Below, one piece after another: positions 8,581 through 18,774 of a DNA stretch of 38,953 nucleotides. Made by a program: the position numbers and the translations under genes. This stretch comes from Rugamonas violacea (GTDB lineage Bacteria; Pseudomonadota; Gammaproteobacteria; Burkholderiales; Burkholderiaceae_D), in assembly GCF_016461825.1 (NCBI RefSeq), contig NZ_JAEMNU010000016.1, positions 44,197 to 83,149 of the forward strand. The letters run 5' to 3'. The number at the start of each line of letters is the position of its first letter. Position 1 is the stretch's first letter. The notes under the pieces were generated by a model. The model searched no databases, was not told the DNA's origin, and saw only the letters and a program-made list of their open reading frames with translations.

Positions 8581-10119
8581 TCAGCCGTTGCGGTTGCGCT
8601 TTTCGCGCTTGCATTCAATGGTGCTGAGCACTTCGCCGTCCGGCGCCACCGTGTCGAGGTGGACGTCGAAGCCCCACAGCCGGGCGACGTGCTTGAGCAC
8701 CTCGTTGGCCTGCTGGTTCAACGGCCGGCGCTGGAATTGGGTGTGGCGCAGCGTCAGCGCGCGGTCGTCGCGGGTGTTGACCGACCAGACCTGGATGTTG
8801 GGCTCGCGGTTGCCAAGGTTATACTGCTCGGCCAGTTGCTGGCGCACGTAACGGTAACCGAGCTCGTCGTGGATGGCCGAGATCGAGAGTTTCTCGTTGT
8901 TGTCGTCGTCGAGCACGGCGAACAGGTGGAACTCGCGGATCAGCTTGGGCGAGAGGTACTGGGCGATGAAACTTTCATCCTTGAAGTTGCGCATGGCGAA
9001 GTCGAGCGTCTTGCGCCAGTCGCTGCCGGCGATGGCGGGGAACCACTCGCGGTCCTCGTCGGTGGGTTGCTCGCAGATGCGGCGGATGTCCGTCATCATG
9101 GCGAAGCCCAGCGCGTAGGGGTTGATGCCGCTGTAGTGGGGGCTGCTGACGGGCGGCTGGTAGACCACGTTGGTGTGGCTCTTGAGGAATTCCATCATGA
9201 AGCCGTCGCCCACCACGCCCTCGTCGTACAACTGGTTCAGGATCGTGTAGTGCCAGAAGGTGGCCCAGCCCTCGTTCATCACCTGGGTCTGGCGCTGCGG
9301 GTAGAAGTACTGGCTGATCTTGCGCACGATGCGCACCATCTCGCGCTGCCAGGGTTCCAGCAGCGGCGCGTACTTCTCGATGAAGTACAGCAGGTTTTCC
9401 TCCGGCTCGGGCGGGAAGCGCGGCTGCAGGCGGTTGACCTCCTCCTCCTCGCGGCGCGGCAGGGTGCGCCACAGCTCGTTGATCTGCGACTGCATATAGG
9501 CTTCGCGCTCCTTCTGCCGCGCGTTCTCCTGCGCCAGCGACAGCTTGGCCGGGCGCTTGTAGCGGTCGACGCCGTAGTTCTGGATGGCGTGGCAGGAGTC
9601 GAGCAGCAGCTCGACGGCGTCGATGCCGTGGCGCTGCTCGCATTCGCTGATGTAGTTCTTGGCGAACACCATGTAGTCGACGATGGCCTCGGCGTCGGTC
9701 CAGGTGCGGAACAGGTAGTTGCCCTTGAAGAAGGAGTTGTGGCCGTAGGCGGCGTGGGCGATCACCAGCGCCTGCATGGTCAGGCTGTTCTCCTCCATCA
9801 GGTAGGCGATGCAGGGGTCGGAGTTGATGACGATCTCGTAGGCCAGGCCCATCTGGCCGCGCTTGTAGCCCTTCTCGGTGGACAGGAAGTGCTTGCCGAA
9901 CGACCAGTGGTTGTAGGACACCGGCATGCCGACCGAGGTGTAGGCGTCCATCATCTGCTCGGCGGTGATGATCTCCAACTGGTTCGGATAGGTGTCCAGG
10001 CCGAAACCCTCGGCGACGCGGCGGATCTCCTCGTGGGCCTGCTCGATCAGTTCGAAGGTCCATTCCGACTGTTCCGGCAGGGCGCGCGGATGGCGCGGCT
10101 TTTTGAGCATCTGGTTCAT
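8581..10119 (-). CDS. ycgB: SpoVR/YcgB family protein
   Basis: The 512-residue protein matches the SpoVR/YcgB family in length and in conserved stretches such as YPNQLEIITAEQMMDAY, MPVSYNHWSFGKHF, CIAYLMEENSLTMQALVIAHAAYGHNSFFKGN and MNEGWATFWHY. It is soluble, without signal peptide or membrane segment. Its biochemical role is not established; in Bacillus SpoVR affects spore cortex formation, and in enterobacteria ycgB is a stationary-phase gene. It is the last gene of the prkA-yeaH-ycgB set, a conserved trio linked to starvation or stationary phase, and starts 52 bp after yeaH. The family assignment is firm, the function is not. Confidence 0.95.
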   Translation of the reverse strand: MNQMLKKPRHPRALPEQSEWTFELIEQAHEEIRRVAEGFGLDTYPNQLEIITAEQMMDAYTSVGMPVSYNHWSFGKHFLSTEKGYKRGQMGLAYEIVINSDPCIAYLMEENSLTMQALVIAHAAYGHNSFFKGNYLFRTWTDAEAIVDYMVFAKNYISECEQRHGIDAVELLLDSCHAIQNYGVDRYKRPAKLSLAQENARQKEREAYMQSQINELWRTLPRREEEEVNRLQPRFPPEPEENLLYFIEKYAPLLEPWQREMVRIVRKISQYFYPQRQTQVMNEGWATFWHYTILNQLYDEGVVGDGFMMEFLKSHTNVVYQPPVSSPHYSGINPYALGFAMMTDIRRICEQPTDEDREWFPAIAGSDWRKTLDFAMRNFKDESFIAQYLSPKLIREFHLFAVLDDDNNEKLSISAIHDELGYRYVRQQLAEQYNLGNREPNIQVWSVNTRDDRALTLRHTQFQRRPLNQQANEVLKHVARLWGFDVHLDTVAPDGEVLSTIECKREKRNRNG

Positions 10120-10171
10120 GGCGGGGCTCGCTTATTGGACTCGGGGCGCGGCAGTGCTTGGCCGGACCCGG

Positions 10172-11440
10172 CTACTTCGGCTGTTTTTTGAACAGCTCGC
10201 GGAACACCGGGTAGATGTCGGCCGGCGTGACGATTTTCTGCATGGCGAAATGCGGATGGTGGTCGCCCACCTGGGAGTATTGCTCCCACAGGTTCTGCGG
10301 CGGCCCGTCGGTGATCTCGACGTAGGTGTAGTACTGCACCTTGGGCATGATGGTGTTGATCAGCAACTGGCGGCACAGCACCGAGTCGTTGTCCCAGTTG
10401 TCGCCGTCGGAGGCCTGGGCGACGTAGCTGTTCCACTGGCCGGCGCCGTAGCGCTCCTCGACGATCTTGTCGAGCAGGTGCAGGGCCGAGGAGACCACGG
10501 TGCCGCCCGACTCGCGCGAGTGGAAGAACTCCTCCTCGCTGACCTCGGCGGCGGCGGTGTGGTGGCGGATGAAGACCACCTCGATCTTGTCGTAGACGCG
10601 CTTGAGGAACAGGTAGAGCAGGATGAAGAAGCGCTTGGCGGTGTCCTTGCGGGTTTCGTCCATCGAGCCGGAGACGTCCATGATGCAGAACATCACGGCC
10701 TGGGTCATCGGCTTGGGCACCTTGACGCGGTTGCTGTAGCGCAGGTCGAACGGGTCGATGAAGGGGATCGCCAGCAGCCGCGTGTGCAGGTGGTGGATCA
10801 GCTTGCGCAGCTCGATGACGCGCGGGTCCTCCAGCGGCGCGCCGGCCAGCAGCAGCGCCTCCAGCTCGGTCTCGGCTTCCAGCACCCGTTTGCGCGAGCT
10901 GCCGCCGACGGCGATGCGCCGTCCCAGCGCGCCGCGCAGCGAGCGCAGCACGTGGATGTTGGACGGCGTGCCCGACATGTTGTAGCCGGCGCGCTGGTTC
11001 TTGAACTCGGTGGTGGCGGTCAGCTGCGTCTTGATCATGTGCGGCAGCTCGAGGTCCTCGAAGAAGTAGTTCATGAATTCTTCGCGCGACAGCTCGAAGA
11101 TGAAGTCGTCCTCGGTCATCTGGTCGCTGTTGCCGGCCTTGCCGCGGCCGGCGCCGGCGCCGCCCTTGGGCCGGTTGATCAGGTCGCCCTTCTGGTATTC
11201 CTCGTTGCCGGGGTTGATGGTTTCCCACACGCCGCCGTGGGCGTGGCCGAAGGAGGGCTCGCCGACGTCCTTGACGGGGATCGAGACCTTTTCGCCGTTC
11301 TCGATGTCGGTGATGGAACGGCCCTTGATGGCGCGGCCCACGGCGTCCTTGATCTGGGCCTTGTAGCGGCGCAAAAAACGCTCGCGGTTGACGGCGGATT
11401 TGTTCTTGCCCTGCAAACGACGGTCGATGAGGTAAGTCAA
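10172..11440 (-). CDS. yeaH: YeaH/YhbH family VWA-domain protein (DUF444), TTG start
   Basis: The 422-residue protein belongs to the DUF444 YeaH/YhbH family. The N-terminus (IDRRLQGKNKSAVNRERFLRRYK) is the conserved family start, and a von Willebrand A-like region carries a MIDAS motif DVSGS (D255, S257, S259) in FCIMDVSGSMDETRKD. Family members work with the PrkA kinase under starvation; the mechanism is unresolved. The initiation codon is TTG, supported by a perfect AGGAGG six bases upstream; no ATG or GTG lies near this conserved N-terminus. It follows prkA after a 135-bp GC-rich gap and precedes ycgB. Confidence 0.94.
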   Translation of the reverse strand: MTYLIDRRLQGKNKSAVNRERFLRRYKAQIKDAVGRAIKGRSITDIENGEKVSIPVKDVGEPSFGHAHGGVWETINPGNEEYQKGDLINRPKGGAGAGRGKAGNSDQMTEDDFIFELSREEFMNYFFEDLELPHMIKTQLTATTEFKNQRAGYNMSGTPSNIHVLRSLRGALGRRIAVGGSSRKRVLEAETELEALLLAGAPLEDPRVIELRKLIHHLHTRLLAIPFIDPFDLRYSNRVKVPKPMTQAVMFCIMDVSGSMDETRKDTAKRFFILLYLFLKRVYDKIEVVFIRHHTAAAEVSEEEFFHSRESGGTVVSSALHLLDKIVEERYGAGQWNSYVAQASDGDNWDNDSVLCRQLLINTIMPKVQYYTYVEITDGPPQNLWEQYSQVGDHHPHFAMQKIVTPADIYPVFRELFKKQPK

Positions 11441-11575
11441 AAGATGCCTCCTGCTGCTATTGGTGCGGCGTCATGGCCGGGCCGGGCCCGGCCGCGCGCC
11501 GCCGATGCGCTGGCGCCGCGCGCGCCGTGCCGCCCTGGCCGGGGCGGCGCGCGGCGGCGTCGGCGCGCGCCCGCG

Positions 11576-13498
11576 TCAAGACGATTTGCGCACCCGCAGA
11601 TACCATTCGCACAGCAGGCGCACCTGCTTGGCCGTGTAGCCCTTCTCGACCATGCGGGCGACGAAGTCGGCGTGCTTGTTGGCGTCCTCGGCGCTGGCCT
11701 TGGCGTTGAACGAGATCACCGGCAACAGCTCCTCGGTGTTGGAGAACATCTTCTTCTCGATCACCGTGCGGAACTTCTCGTAGCTGGTCCAGGACGGGTT
11801 CTTGCCGCCGTTGTTGGCGCGCGCGCGCAGCCCGAAGTTGACGATCTCGTTGCGGAAGTCCTTCGGGTTGGAGATGCCGGCCGGTTTTTCGATCTTCTCG
11901 AGCTCGCTGTTGAGCGACTCCCGGTCGAAGCTCTCGCCGGTGTCCGGGTCGCGGAATTCCTGGTCCTGGATCCAGAAGTCGGCGAAGGTGACGTAGCGGT
12001 CGAAGATGTTCTGGCCGTACTCGGAATAGCTCTCCAGGTAGGCCGTCTGGATCTCCTTGCCGATGAACTCGACGTACTTCTGCGCCAGGTGCTCCTTGAT
12101 ATAGGAGAAGTACTTCTGCTCGGTTTCGGGCGGGAACTGCTCGCGCTCGACCTGCTGCTCCAGCACGTAGAGCAGGTGGACCGGGTTGGCGGCCACCTCG
12201 GTGTTGTCGAAGTTGAAGACCTTGGACAGGATCTTGAAGGCGAAGCGGGTCGACAGGCCGTTCATGCCCTCGTCGACGCCGGCGTAGTCGACGTACTCGT
12301 GCATCGACTTGGCCTTGGGGTCGGTGTCCTTCAGGTTCTCGCCGTCGTACACCAGCATCTTGCTGAAGATGCTGGAGTTTTCCGGGTCCTTCAGGCGCGA
12401 CAGGATGGCGAACTGGGCCATCATCTTCAGCGTGCCGGGGGCGCAGGGCGCCTGGTACAGCGAGGAGTTGGCCACCAGCTTGTCGTAGATCTTGATCTCG
12501 TCGGTGACGCGCAGGCAGTAGGGCACCTTGACGATGTAGATGCGGTCGAGGAAAGCCTCGTTGTTGCGGTTGTTCTTGAAGGTCTTCCACTCCGACTCGT
12601 TGGAGTGGGCCAGGATGATGCCGTCGAAGGGGATGGCGCCGAAGCCCTCGGTGCCCTTGTAGTTGCCCTCCTGGGTGGCGGTCAGCAGCGGGTGCAGCAC
12701 CTTGATCGGCGCCTTGAACATCTCGACGAATTCCATCAGGCCCTGGTTGGCCAGGCACAGGCCGCCGGAGTAGCTGTAGGCGTCCGGATCGTCCTGCGAG
12801 TAGTCCTCCAGCTTGCGGATGTCGACCTTGCCGACCAGCGAGGAGATGTCCTGGTTGTTCTCGTCGCCCGGCTCGGTCTTGGAGATGGCGATCTGCTTGA
12901 GCACGGACGGGTAGCGGCGCACCACGCGGAACTGGTTGATGTCGCCGTTGAACTCGTGCAGGCGCTTGACGGCCCAGGGGCTGGGGATGTTGCGCAGGTA
13001 GCGCCGCGGGATGCCGTAGTCCTCCTCCAGCAGCACGCCGTCCTCCTCCTCGTTGAACAGGCCGAGCGGCGACTCGTTGACCGGCGAGCCCTTCAGGCAA
13101 TAGAAGGGCACATGCTCCATCAGCGACTTGAGCTTCTCGGCGATCGACGACTTGCCGCCGCCGACCGGGCCGAGCAGGTAGAGGATCTGCTTGCGCTCCT
13201 CCAGCCCCTGGGCGGCGTGGCGGAAGTAGGAGACCACCTGTTCGATGACCTCCTCGGTGCCGTAGAACTCGCGGAAGGCGGGATAGATCTTGATGACCTT
13301 GTTGGCGAAGATGCGTGACAGCCGGGTGTCGTTGCGGGTGTCGACCAGGGTCGGCTCACCGATCGCGGCAAGCATGCGCTCGGGGGCGCTGGCGTAGGTG
13401 AGATGGTCCTTCTTGCACAGTGCAAGGTACTCGGACATGGACATCTCTTCTTCTTTGGTGCGTTCGTAACGGGCTGCGTAGTTGTCAAAAATGGTCAT
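11576..13498 (-). CDS. prkA: PrkA-type serine protein kinase (YeaG)
   Basis: PrkA/YeaG is a cytosolic AAA-like P-loop protein with a C-terminal kinase-related domain, connected with starvation and stationary-phase physiology. The protein has 640 residues, the usual length. The Walker A motif GPVGGGKS is at 110-117, and conserved PrkA stretches include FYCLKGSPVNESPLGLF, GDINQFRVVRR, IPFDGIILAHSNESEW and RFAFKILSKVFNFD. The start MTIFDNYAARYERTKEEEMS is the family N-terminus and has AGGA eight bases upstream; the frame extends eleven codons further without support. It heads the prkA-yeaH-ycgB set, preceded by a long AT-rich leader with a good promoter at 13744-13772. Confidence 0.96.
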   Translation of the reverse strand: MTIFDNYAARYERTKEEEMSMSEYLALCKKDHLTYASAPERMLAAIGEPTLVDTRNDTRLSRIFANKVIKIYPAFREFYGTEEVIEQVVSYFRHAAQGLEERKQILYLLGPVGGGKSSIAEKLKSLMEHVPFYCLKGSPVNESPLGLFNEEEDGVLLEEDYGIPRRYLRNIPSPWAVKRLHEFNGDINQFRVVRRYPSVLKQIAISKTEPGDENNQDISSLVGKVDIRKLEDYSQDDPDAYSYSGGLCLANQGLMEFVEMFKAPIKVLHPLLTATQEGNYKGTEGFGAIPFDGIILAHSNESEWKTFKNNRNNEAFLDRIYIVKVPYCLRVTDEIKIYDKLVANSSLYQAPCAPGTLKMMAQFAILSRLKDPENSSIFSKMLVYDGENLKDTDPKAKSMHEYVDYAGVDEGMNGLSTRFAFKILSKVFNFDNTEVAANPVHLLYVLEQQVEREQFPPETEQKYFSYIKEHLAQKYVEFIGKEIQTAYLESYSEYGQNIFDRYVTFADFWIQDQEFRDPDTGESFDRESLNSELEKIEKPAGISNPKDFRNEIVNFGLRARANNGGKNPSWTSYEKFRTVIEKKMFSNTEELLPVISFNAKASAEDANKHADFVARMVEKGYTAKQVRLLCEWYLRVRKSS

Positions 13499-15102
<1,604 letters not shown>

Positions 15103-15120
15103 GGCGGCGGCGCGCAGCAC

Positions 15121-15153
15121 CGGGCCGGCCGCGCGCCGGCCCGTCGATTTTTT
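15121..15153 (+). terminator. Rho-independent terminator after the deaminase gene
   Basis: A 9-bp perfect stem (CGGGCCGGC at 15121-15129, complement at 15135-15143) with a 5-nt loop is followed four bases later by six T residues (15148-15153). It lies 19 bp after the stop codon and just before the permease start. Confidence 0.8.
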
Positions 15154-15162
15154 GAGAGAGCC

Positions 15163-17760
15163 ATGTTCAAACAAGCTGTGAGAATGACCGCGCGCGACTG
15201 GCGCGCCGGCCAGTTGCGCTTCCTGCTGGTGGCGTTGACGGTGGCGGTGGCCGCCCTGTCGGCGGCCAATTTCTTCATCGACCGCCTGCGCAGCGGGCTG
15301 GAACGCGACGCCCACCAGCTGCTCGGCGCCGACCTGGTGGTCAACGCCGACCAGCCGCTGCCGGCCGCCTGGCGCGCCGAGGCGCTGCGCCGTGGCCTGC
15401 GGCTGAGCGACACGGCGACCTTTCCCAGCATGGCGCAGGCCGGCGCGGGCGAGCAGTCGCGCGGCCTGCTGGCCTCGGTCAAGGCGGTCGGCGCCGGCTA
15501 TCCGCTGCGCGGCACGCTGAAGACCACGACCGACGCGGCGCGGGCCGAGCAAAGCCTGGGCGAGGCGGCCGGCGGCATCCCCGCGCCCGGCACCGTGTGG
15601 GTCGACGCCGGCCTGCTGAGCGGTCTGCGCATCGCGCTGGGCGGGCAGCTGCGGCTGGGCGACGCCAGCTTCACGGTGACGCGGCTGATCGCGGCGGAGC
15701 CGGACCGCGGCGCCTCGTTCATGAACTTCGCGCCGCGCCTGATGCTGTCGCTGGCCGACCTGGCGTCGACCGGCCTGCAGCAACCGGGCGCGCGGCTGAC
15801 CCACCGCCTGCTGCTGGCGGCGCCGGCCGACCAGGCGGCCGGCGGGGTGGCGGCGTATGAACAATGGCTGCAGGCGGGCATCCGCGCCGGCGCCGTCAAG
15901 GGCGTGCGGATCGACTCGCTCGAATCGGGCCGGCCGGAGATGCGCGCCACGCTGGAGCGGGCCGACCGCTTCCTGTCGCTGGTCGGCCTGCTGTCGGCGA
16001 TGCTGGCGGCGGTGGCCGTGGCGATGGCGGCGCGCCGCTTCATGCTGCGCCACCTCGACGCCTGCGCCATGCTGCGCTGCCTGGGGCTGACGCAGAACCA
16101 GGTGGCGCGCATGTACCTGATCGAATTCACCCTGGTCGGCCTGGCCGGCAGCGTGCTCGGCGTGGCGCTGGGCTTCGCCGGCCACTATGTGCTGCTGGAG
16201 GTGTTGGGCAAGCTGGTCAGCGCCGATCTGCCGGCGCCCAGCCTACTGCCGGCGCTGCAGGGCGTGGCCACCGGCATGCTGCTGCTGGTCGGCTTCGCGC
16301 TGCCGCCGGTGCTACAACTGCGCAACGTGCCGCACAACCGGGTGATCCGCCGCGAGCAGGACGCGCCGCGGCCGCTGGCGCTGGCCACTTACGGCCTGGG
16401 CCTGGCCAGCTTCGTCGTGCTGCTGTTGTGGCAGGCCGGCGACGCCCGCCTGGCGCTGGCCACCGCGCTCGGCTTCCTGGCCGCCTTCGGCCTGTTCGCG
16501 CTGGCCGGCTGGCTGGCGCTGGCGGCGCTGAAGCGGGCCCGCGGCGCCATCGACAACCAGAGCTGGCGCTTCGCCGTCACCTCGTTGCAGCGCCGCCCCG
16601 GCGCCACGGTGGTGCAGATCGTCTCGCTGGCATTGGGCCTGATGGCGCTGCTGCTGTTGACGGTGGTGCGCGGCGACCTGATGACTGCCTGGCGCAAGGC
16701 CACGCCGGCCGACGCGCCGAACCGTTTCATCATCAACATCCAGCCGGAGCAGAAGGCCGCGATCGCGGCGCGGCTGGAGCGTGCCGGCGTGCGGGGCGCG
16801 CCGCTGTATCCGATGATACGGGGCCGCCTGACGGCGCTGAACGGCGCCGCCGTCACCGCCACCACCTACGCCGACGAGCGCGCGCGCAACCTGGCCGAGC
16901 GCGAGTTCAACCTGTCGACCATGGCCAGCATGCAGGCGGAGAACAAGATCGTCGCCGGACGCTGGTTCGGCGCCGGCGGCGACAGCGCCGCGGCGGCGCC
17001 GGCCGGCTTGGCCATGGCCGAGGCGGCGGCCGCCGTGCCGGCCGAGGCGCAGGCCGAAGCCTCGGTCGAGGAGGGCATCGCCAAGACGCTGCGCCTGAAG
17101 CTGGGCGACAGCATGCGCTTCGACATCGCCGGCCAGACGGTCGAGGCGCGCATCACCAGCTTGCGCAAGCTGGAGTGGGGTTCGATGCGGGTCAACTTCT
17201 TCGTCATCATCAACCCGGCGGCGATGGCCGGCATGCCGCAGACCTGGATCACCGCCTTCCACCTGCCGCGCCAGCGCGGCGCCGAGATGGACGCCTTGAC
17301 GCGCGACTATCCGAACCTGACCATCGTCGACGTCGGCGGCGTGCTGCGCCAGGTGCAGGCGGTGCTCGACCAGGTGGTGACGGCGGTCGAGTTCCTGTTC
17401 GCCTTCACGCTGGCGTCCGGCTTGCTGGTGCTGTACGCGGCCTTGATGGGATCGCAGGACGAGCGCAGCCGCGAGGCCGGCCTGCTGCGCGCGCTGGGGG
17501 CGACGCGGCGCCAGTTGTCGCGGGCGCAGCTGATCGAGTTCGCCCTGGTCGGCGCGTTGGCCGGCCTGCTCGCCGCCAGCGGCGCGGCGGCGATGGGCTG
17601 GGGCCTGGCGACCTACCAGTTCCAGTTCGCCTGGTCGTTCGAGCCGACGGTCTGGCTGATCGGCCTGGCGGCCGGCGCGCTGTGCGCCATCGCCGGCGGT
17701 TGGCTGGGCCTGCGCAACGTGCTGCGCCAGCCTCCCTTGCAGACGCTGCGCGAAGCCTAG
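15163..17760 (+). CDS. FtsX/YbbP-like ABC transporter permease
   Basis: The 865-residue inner-membrane protein has the two-half FtsX/MacB-type permease layout of the YbbP family. An N-terminal transmembrane helix at about 20-40 (FLLVALTVAVAALSAANFF) is followed by a periplasmic region, a block of helices starting near 270, a second soluble region, and a C-terminal FtsX block (FLFAFTLASGLLVLYAALMG, then RSREAGLLRALGATRRQL). YbbP proteins usually pair with the ATPase YbbA and lie near the esterase TesA; neither is adjacent here, so the ATPase must be elsewhere. The substrate is unknown; lipids or lipoproteins are plausible by family. A GAGAGAG stretch precedes the ATG. The stop codon overlaps that of the convergent jqsR. 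Confidence 0.9.
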   Translation: MFKQAVRMTARDWRAGQLRFLLVALTVAVAALSAANFFIDRLRSGLERDAHQLLGADLVVNADQPLPAAWRAEALRRGLRLSDTATFPSMAQAGAGEQSRGLLASVKAVGAGYPLRGTLKTTTDAARAEQSLGEAAGGIPAPGTVWVDAGLLSGLRIALGGQLRLGDASFTVTRLIAAEPDRGASFMNFAPRLMLSLADLASTGLQQPGARLTHRLLLAAPADQAAGGVAAYEQWLQAGIRAGAVKGVRIDSLESGRPEMRATLERADRFLSLVGLLSAMLAAVAVAMAARRFMLRHLDACAMLRCLGLTQNQVARMYLIEFTLVGLAGSVLGVALGFAGHYVLLEVLGKLVSADLPAPSLLPALQGVATGMLLLVGFALPPVLQLRNVPHNRVIRREQDAPRPLALATYGLGLASFVVLLLWQAGDARLALATALGFLAAFGLFALAGWLALAALKRARGAIDNQSWRFAVTSLQRRPGATVVQIVSLALGLMALLLLTVVRGDLMTAWRKATPADAPNRFIINIQPEQKAAIAARLERAGVRGAPLYPMIRGRLTALNGAAVTATTYADERARNLAEREFNLSTMASMQAENKIVAGRWFGAGGDSAAAAPAGLAMAEAAAAVPAEAQAEASVEEGIAKTLRLKLGDSMRFDIAGQTVEARITSLRKLEWGSMRVNFFVIINPAAMAGMPQTWITAFHLPRQRGAEMDALTRDYPNLTIVDVGGVLRQVQAVLDQVVTAVEFLFAFTLASGLLVLYAALMGSQDERSREAGLLRALGATRRQLSRAQLIEFALVGALAGLLAASGAAAMGWGLATYQFQFAWSFEPTVWLIGLAAGALCAIAGGWLGLRNVLRQPPLQTLREA

Positions 17761-18767
17761 GCGGCGACGCTGCCCTGCACGCTGTGCTCGTGCAGGAACC
17801 GGGCGTAGGAGTGCAGCGGCGCGCCGAAGTAGTGCGCCGGCAGCTCGAACAGCGCCCAGAAGTACATCTCGCGGCCGTGGCAGACCTGCGGCGCGGCGCA
17901 GTAGCGGTGCCAGTTGTCGCCCACCGCGCGCGAGTACATGCCGTCGCCGTCGGCGTCGGAGAAGAAGGGCAGCACGCGGCGTTCGAGCAGGGCGCCCAGC
18001 AGCGAGGGCGGGGCGTCGCTGTCGCGGGCGATCTCGTACTGGGCGCACATGCCCTGTTCGGTTTCGACCATCATCAGCATGGTCTTGCCGTGCTTGTCGA
18101 TGAACAGGATGCCGGTCGGGTTGGGGAAGATGTAGTGCTCGATGAAGCCCATCTTGCGGCTCAGCTCCTGCACCACGGCGGCCAGCGCCGGGTCGAGCAG
18201 GAAGTGGTAGTTGTGCAGCACCACCAAATCCCGCAGCGTCTCCGACTGGTCGGCGAAGTAGGCCTTCTGCAGACAGGCGATCTCGCTTTCCAGCAGGTCC
18301 AGCGCCTGGTCGTCGCTCTTCTTGATGTAGCGGTCGATCAGGCCGCGGTTGAAGGCGTTGACGGCGATCTTCTCGTCGGCCGCGCCGGTGAACAGGATCT
18401 TCTTGCAGGGCAGGTGCTGCACCGCCTGGCAAAACTCCAGGCCGTTCATCTGCGGCATCGAATAGTCGACCACCAGCACCGACGGCGTGGCGAAGCGCTG
18501 CGGCCGCTCGCTGATGCGGTAGATGCGCTCCAGGTCGAGCGCCACGTTGCACTGGTCGGGCGCCTCGTTCTGCGTGTCGAAGTTGACGTGCAGCGGCACC
18601 TCGTCGCGCCGCACGCTGTCGCGCAACCAGGCCAGCGCGGCGCTGGTGTCGTGGAAGGTTTTGTTGGCCAGCATCGGGTCGAGCTGGAAGGACATGCTGC
18701 GCAGGAAGGAGTCGCTGTCGTCGACCAGCACGGTCAGGGTCGGATGGGAGTAGACGGGTAGTTGCAT
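17757..18767 (-). CDS. jqsR: Quorum-sensing response regulator, LqsR/JqsR type
   Basis: The 336-residue protein has an N-terminal receiver domain: acidic pair D16/D17, phosphoacceptor D101 in VVDYSMPQMNGLEF, T127 in ILFTGAA and K149/K150. A segment of about 40 residues between the second and third receiver strands (about 50-92) makes this receiver longer than usual. The C-terminal half (about 165-336) has no helix-turn-helix that I can recognise and resembles the unusual output region of Legionella LqsR. It starts 7 bp after jqsS and is surely cotranscribed with it. The symbol follows the Janthinobacterium jqsA-jqsS-jqsR naming and rests on gene order and family resemblance. Confidence 0.88.
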   Translation of the reverse strand: MQLPVYSHPTLTVLVDDSDSFLRSMSFQLDPMLANKTFHDTSAALAWLRDSVRRDEVPLHVNFDTQNEAPDQCNVALDLERIYRISERPQRFATPSVLVVDYSMPQMNGLEFCQAVQHLPCKKILFTGAADEKIAVNAFNRGLIDRYIKKSDDQALDLLESEIACLQKAYFADQSETLRDLVVLHNYHFLLDPALAAVVQELSRKMGFIEHYIFPNPTGILFIDKHGKTMLMMVETEQGMCAQYEIARDSDAPPSLLGALLERRVLPFFSDADGDGMYSRAVGDNWHRYCAAPQVCHGREMYFWALFELPAHYFGAPLHSYARFLHEHSVQGSVAA

Positions 18768-18774
18768 GGGGCAC

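Noticed and set aside
8352..8618. Small minus-strand frames of 85-88 codons near the ycgB end
   Set aside because: They overlap the ycgB stop and the GC palindrome, lack ribosome sites and resemble no family.
9992..13318. Plus-strand open frame of 1108 codons
   Set aside because: It runs antisense to yeaH and prkA, which have unmistakable family motifs; no start signal or domain is seen.
15864..18761. Plus-strand open frame of 965 codons
   Set aside because: It overlaps the permease in another frame and jqsR in antisense; the composition is typical of a high-GC shadow.
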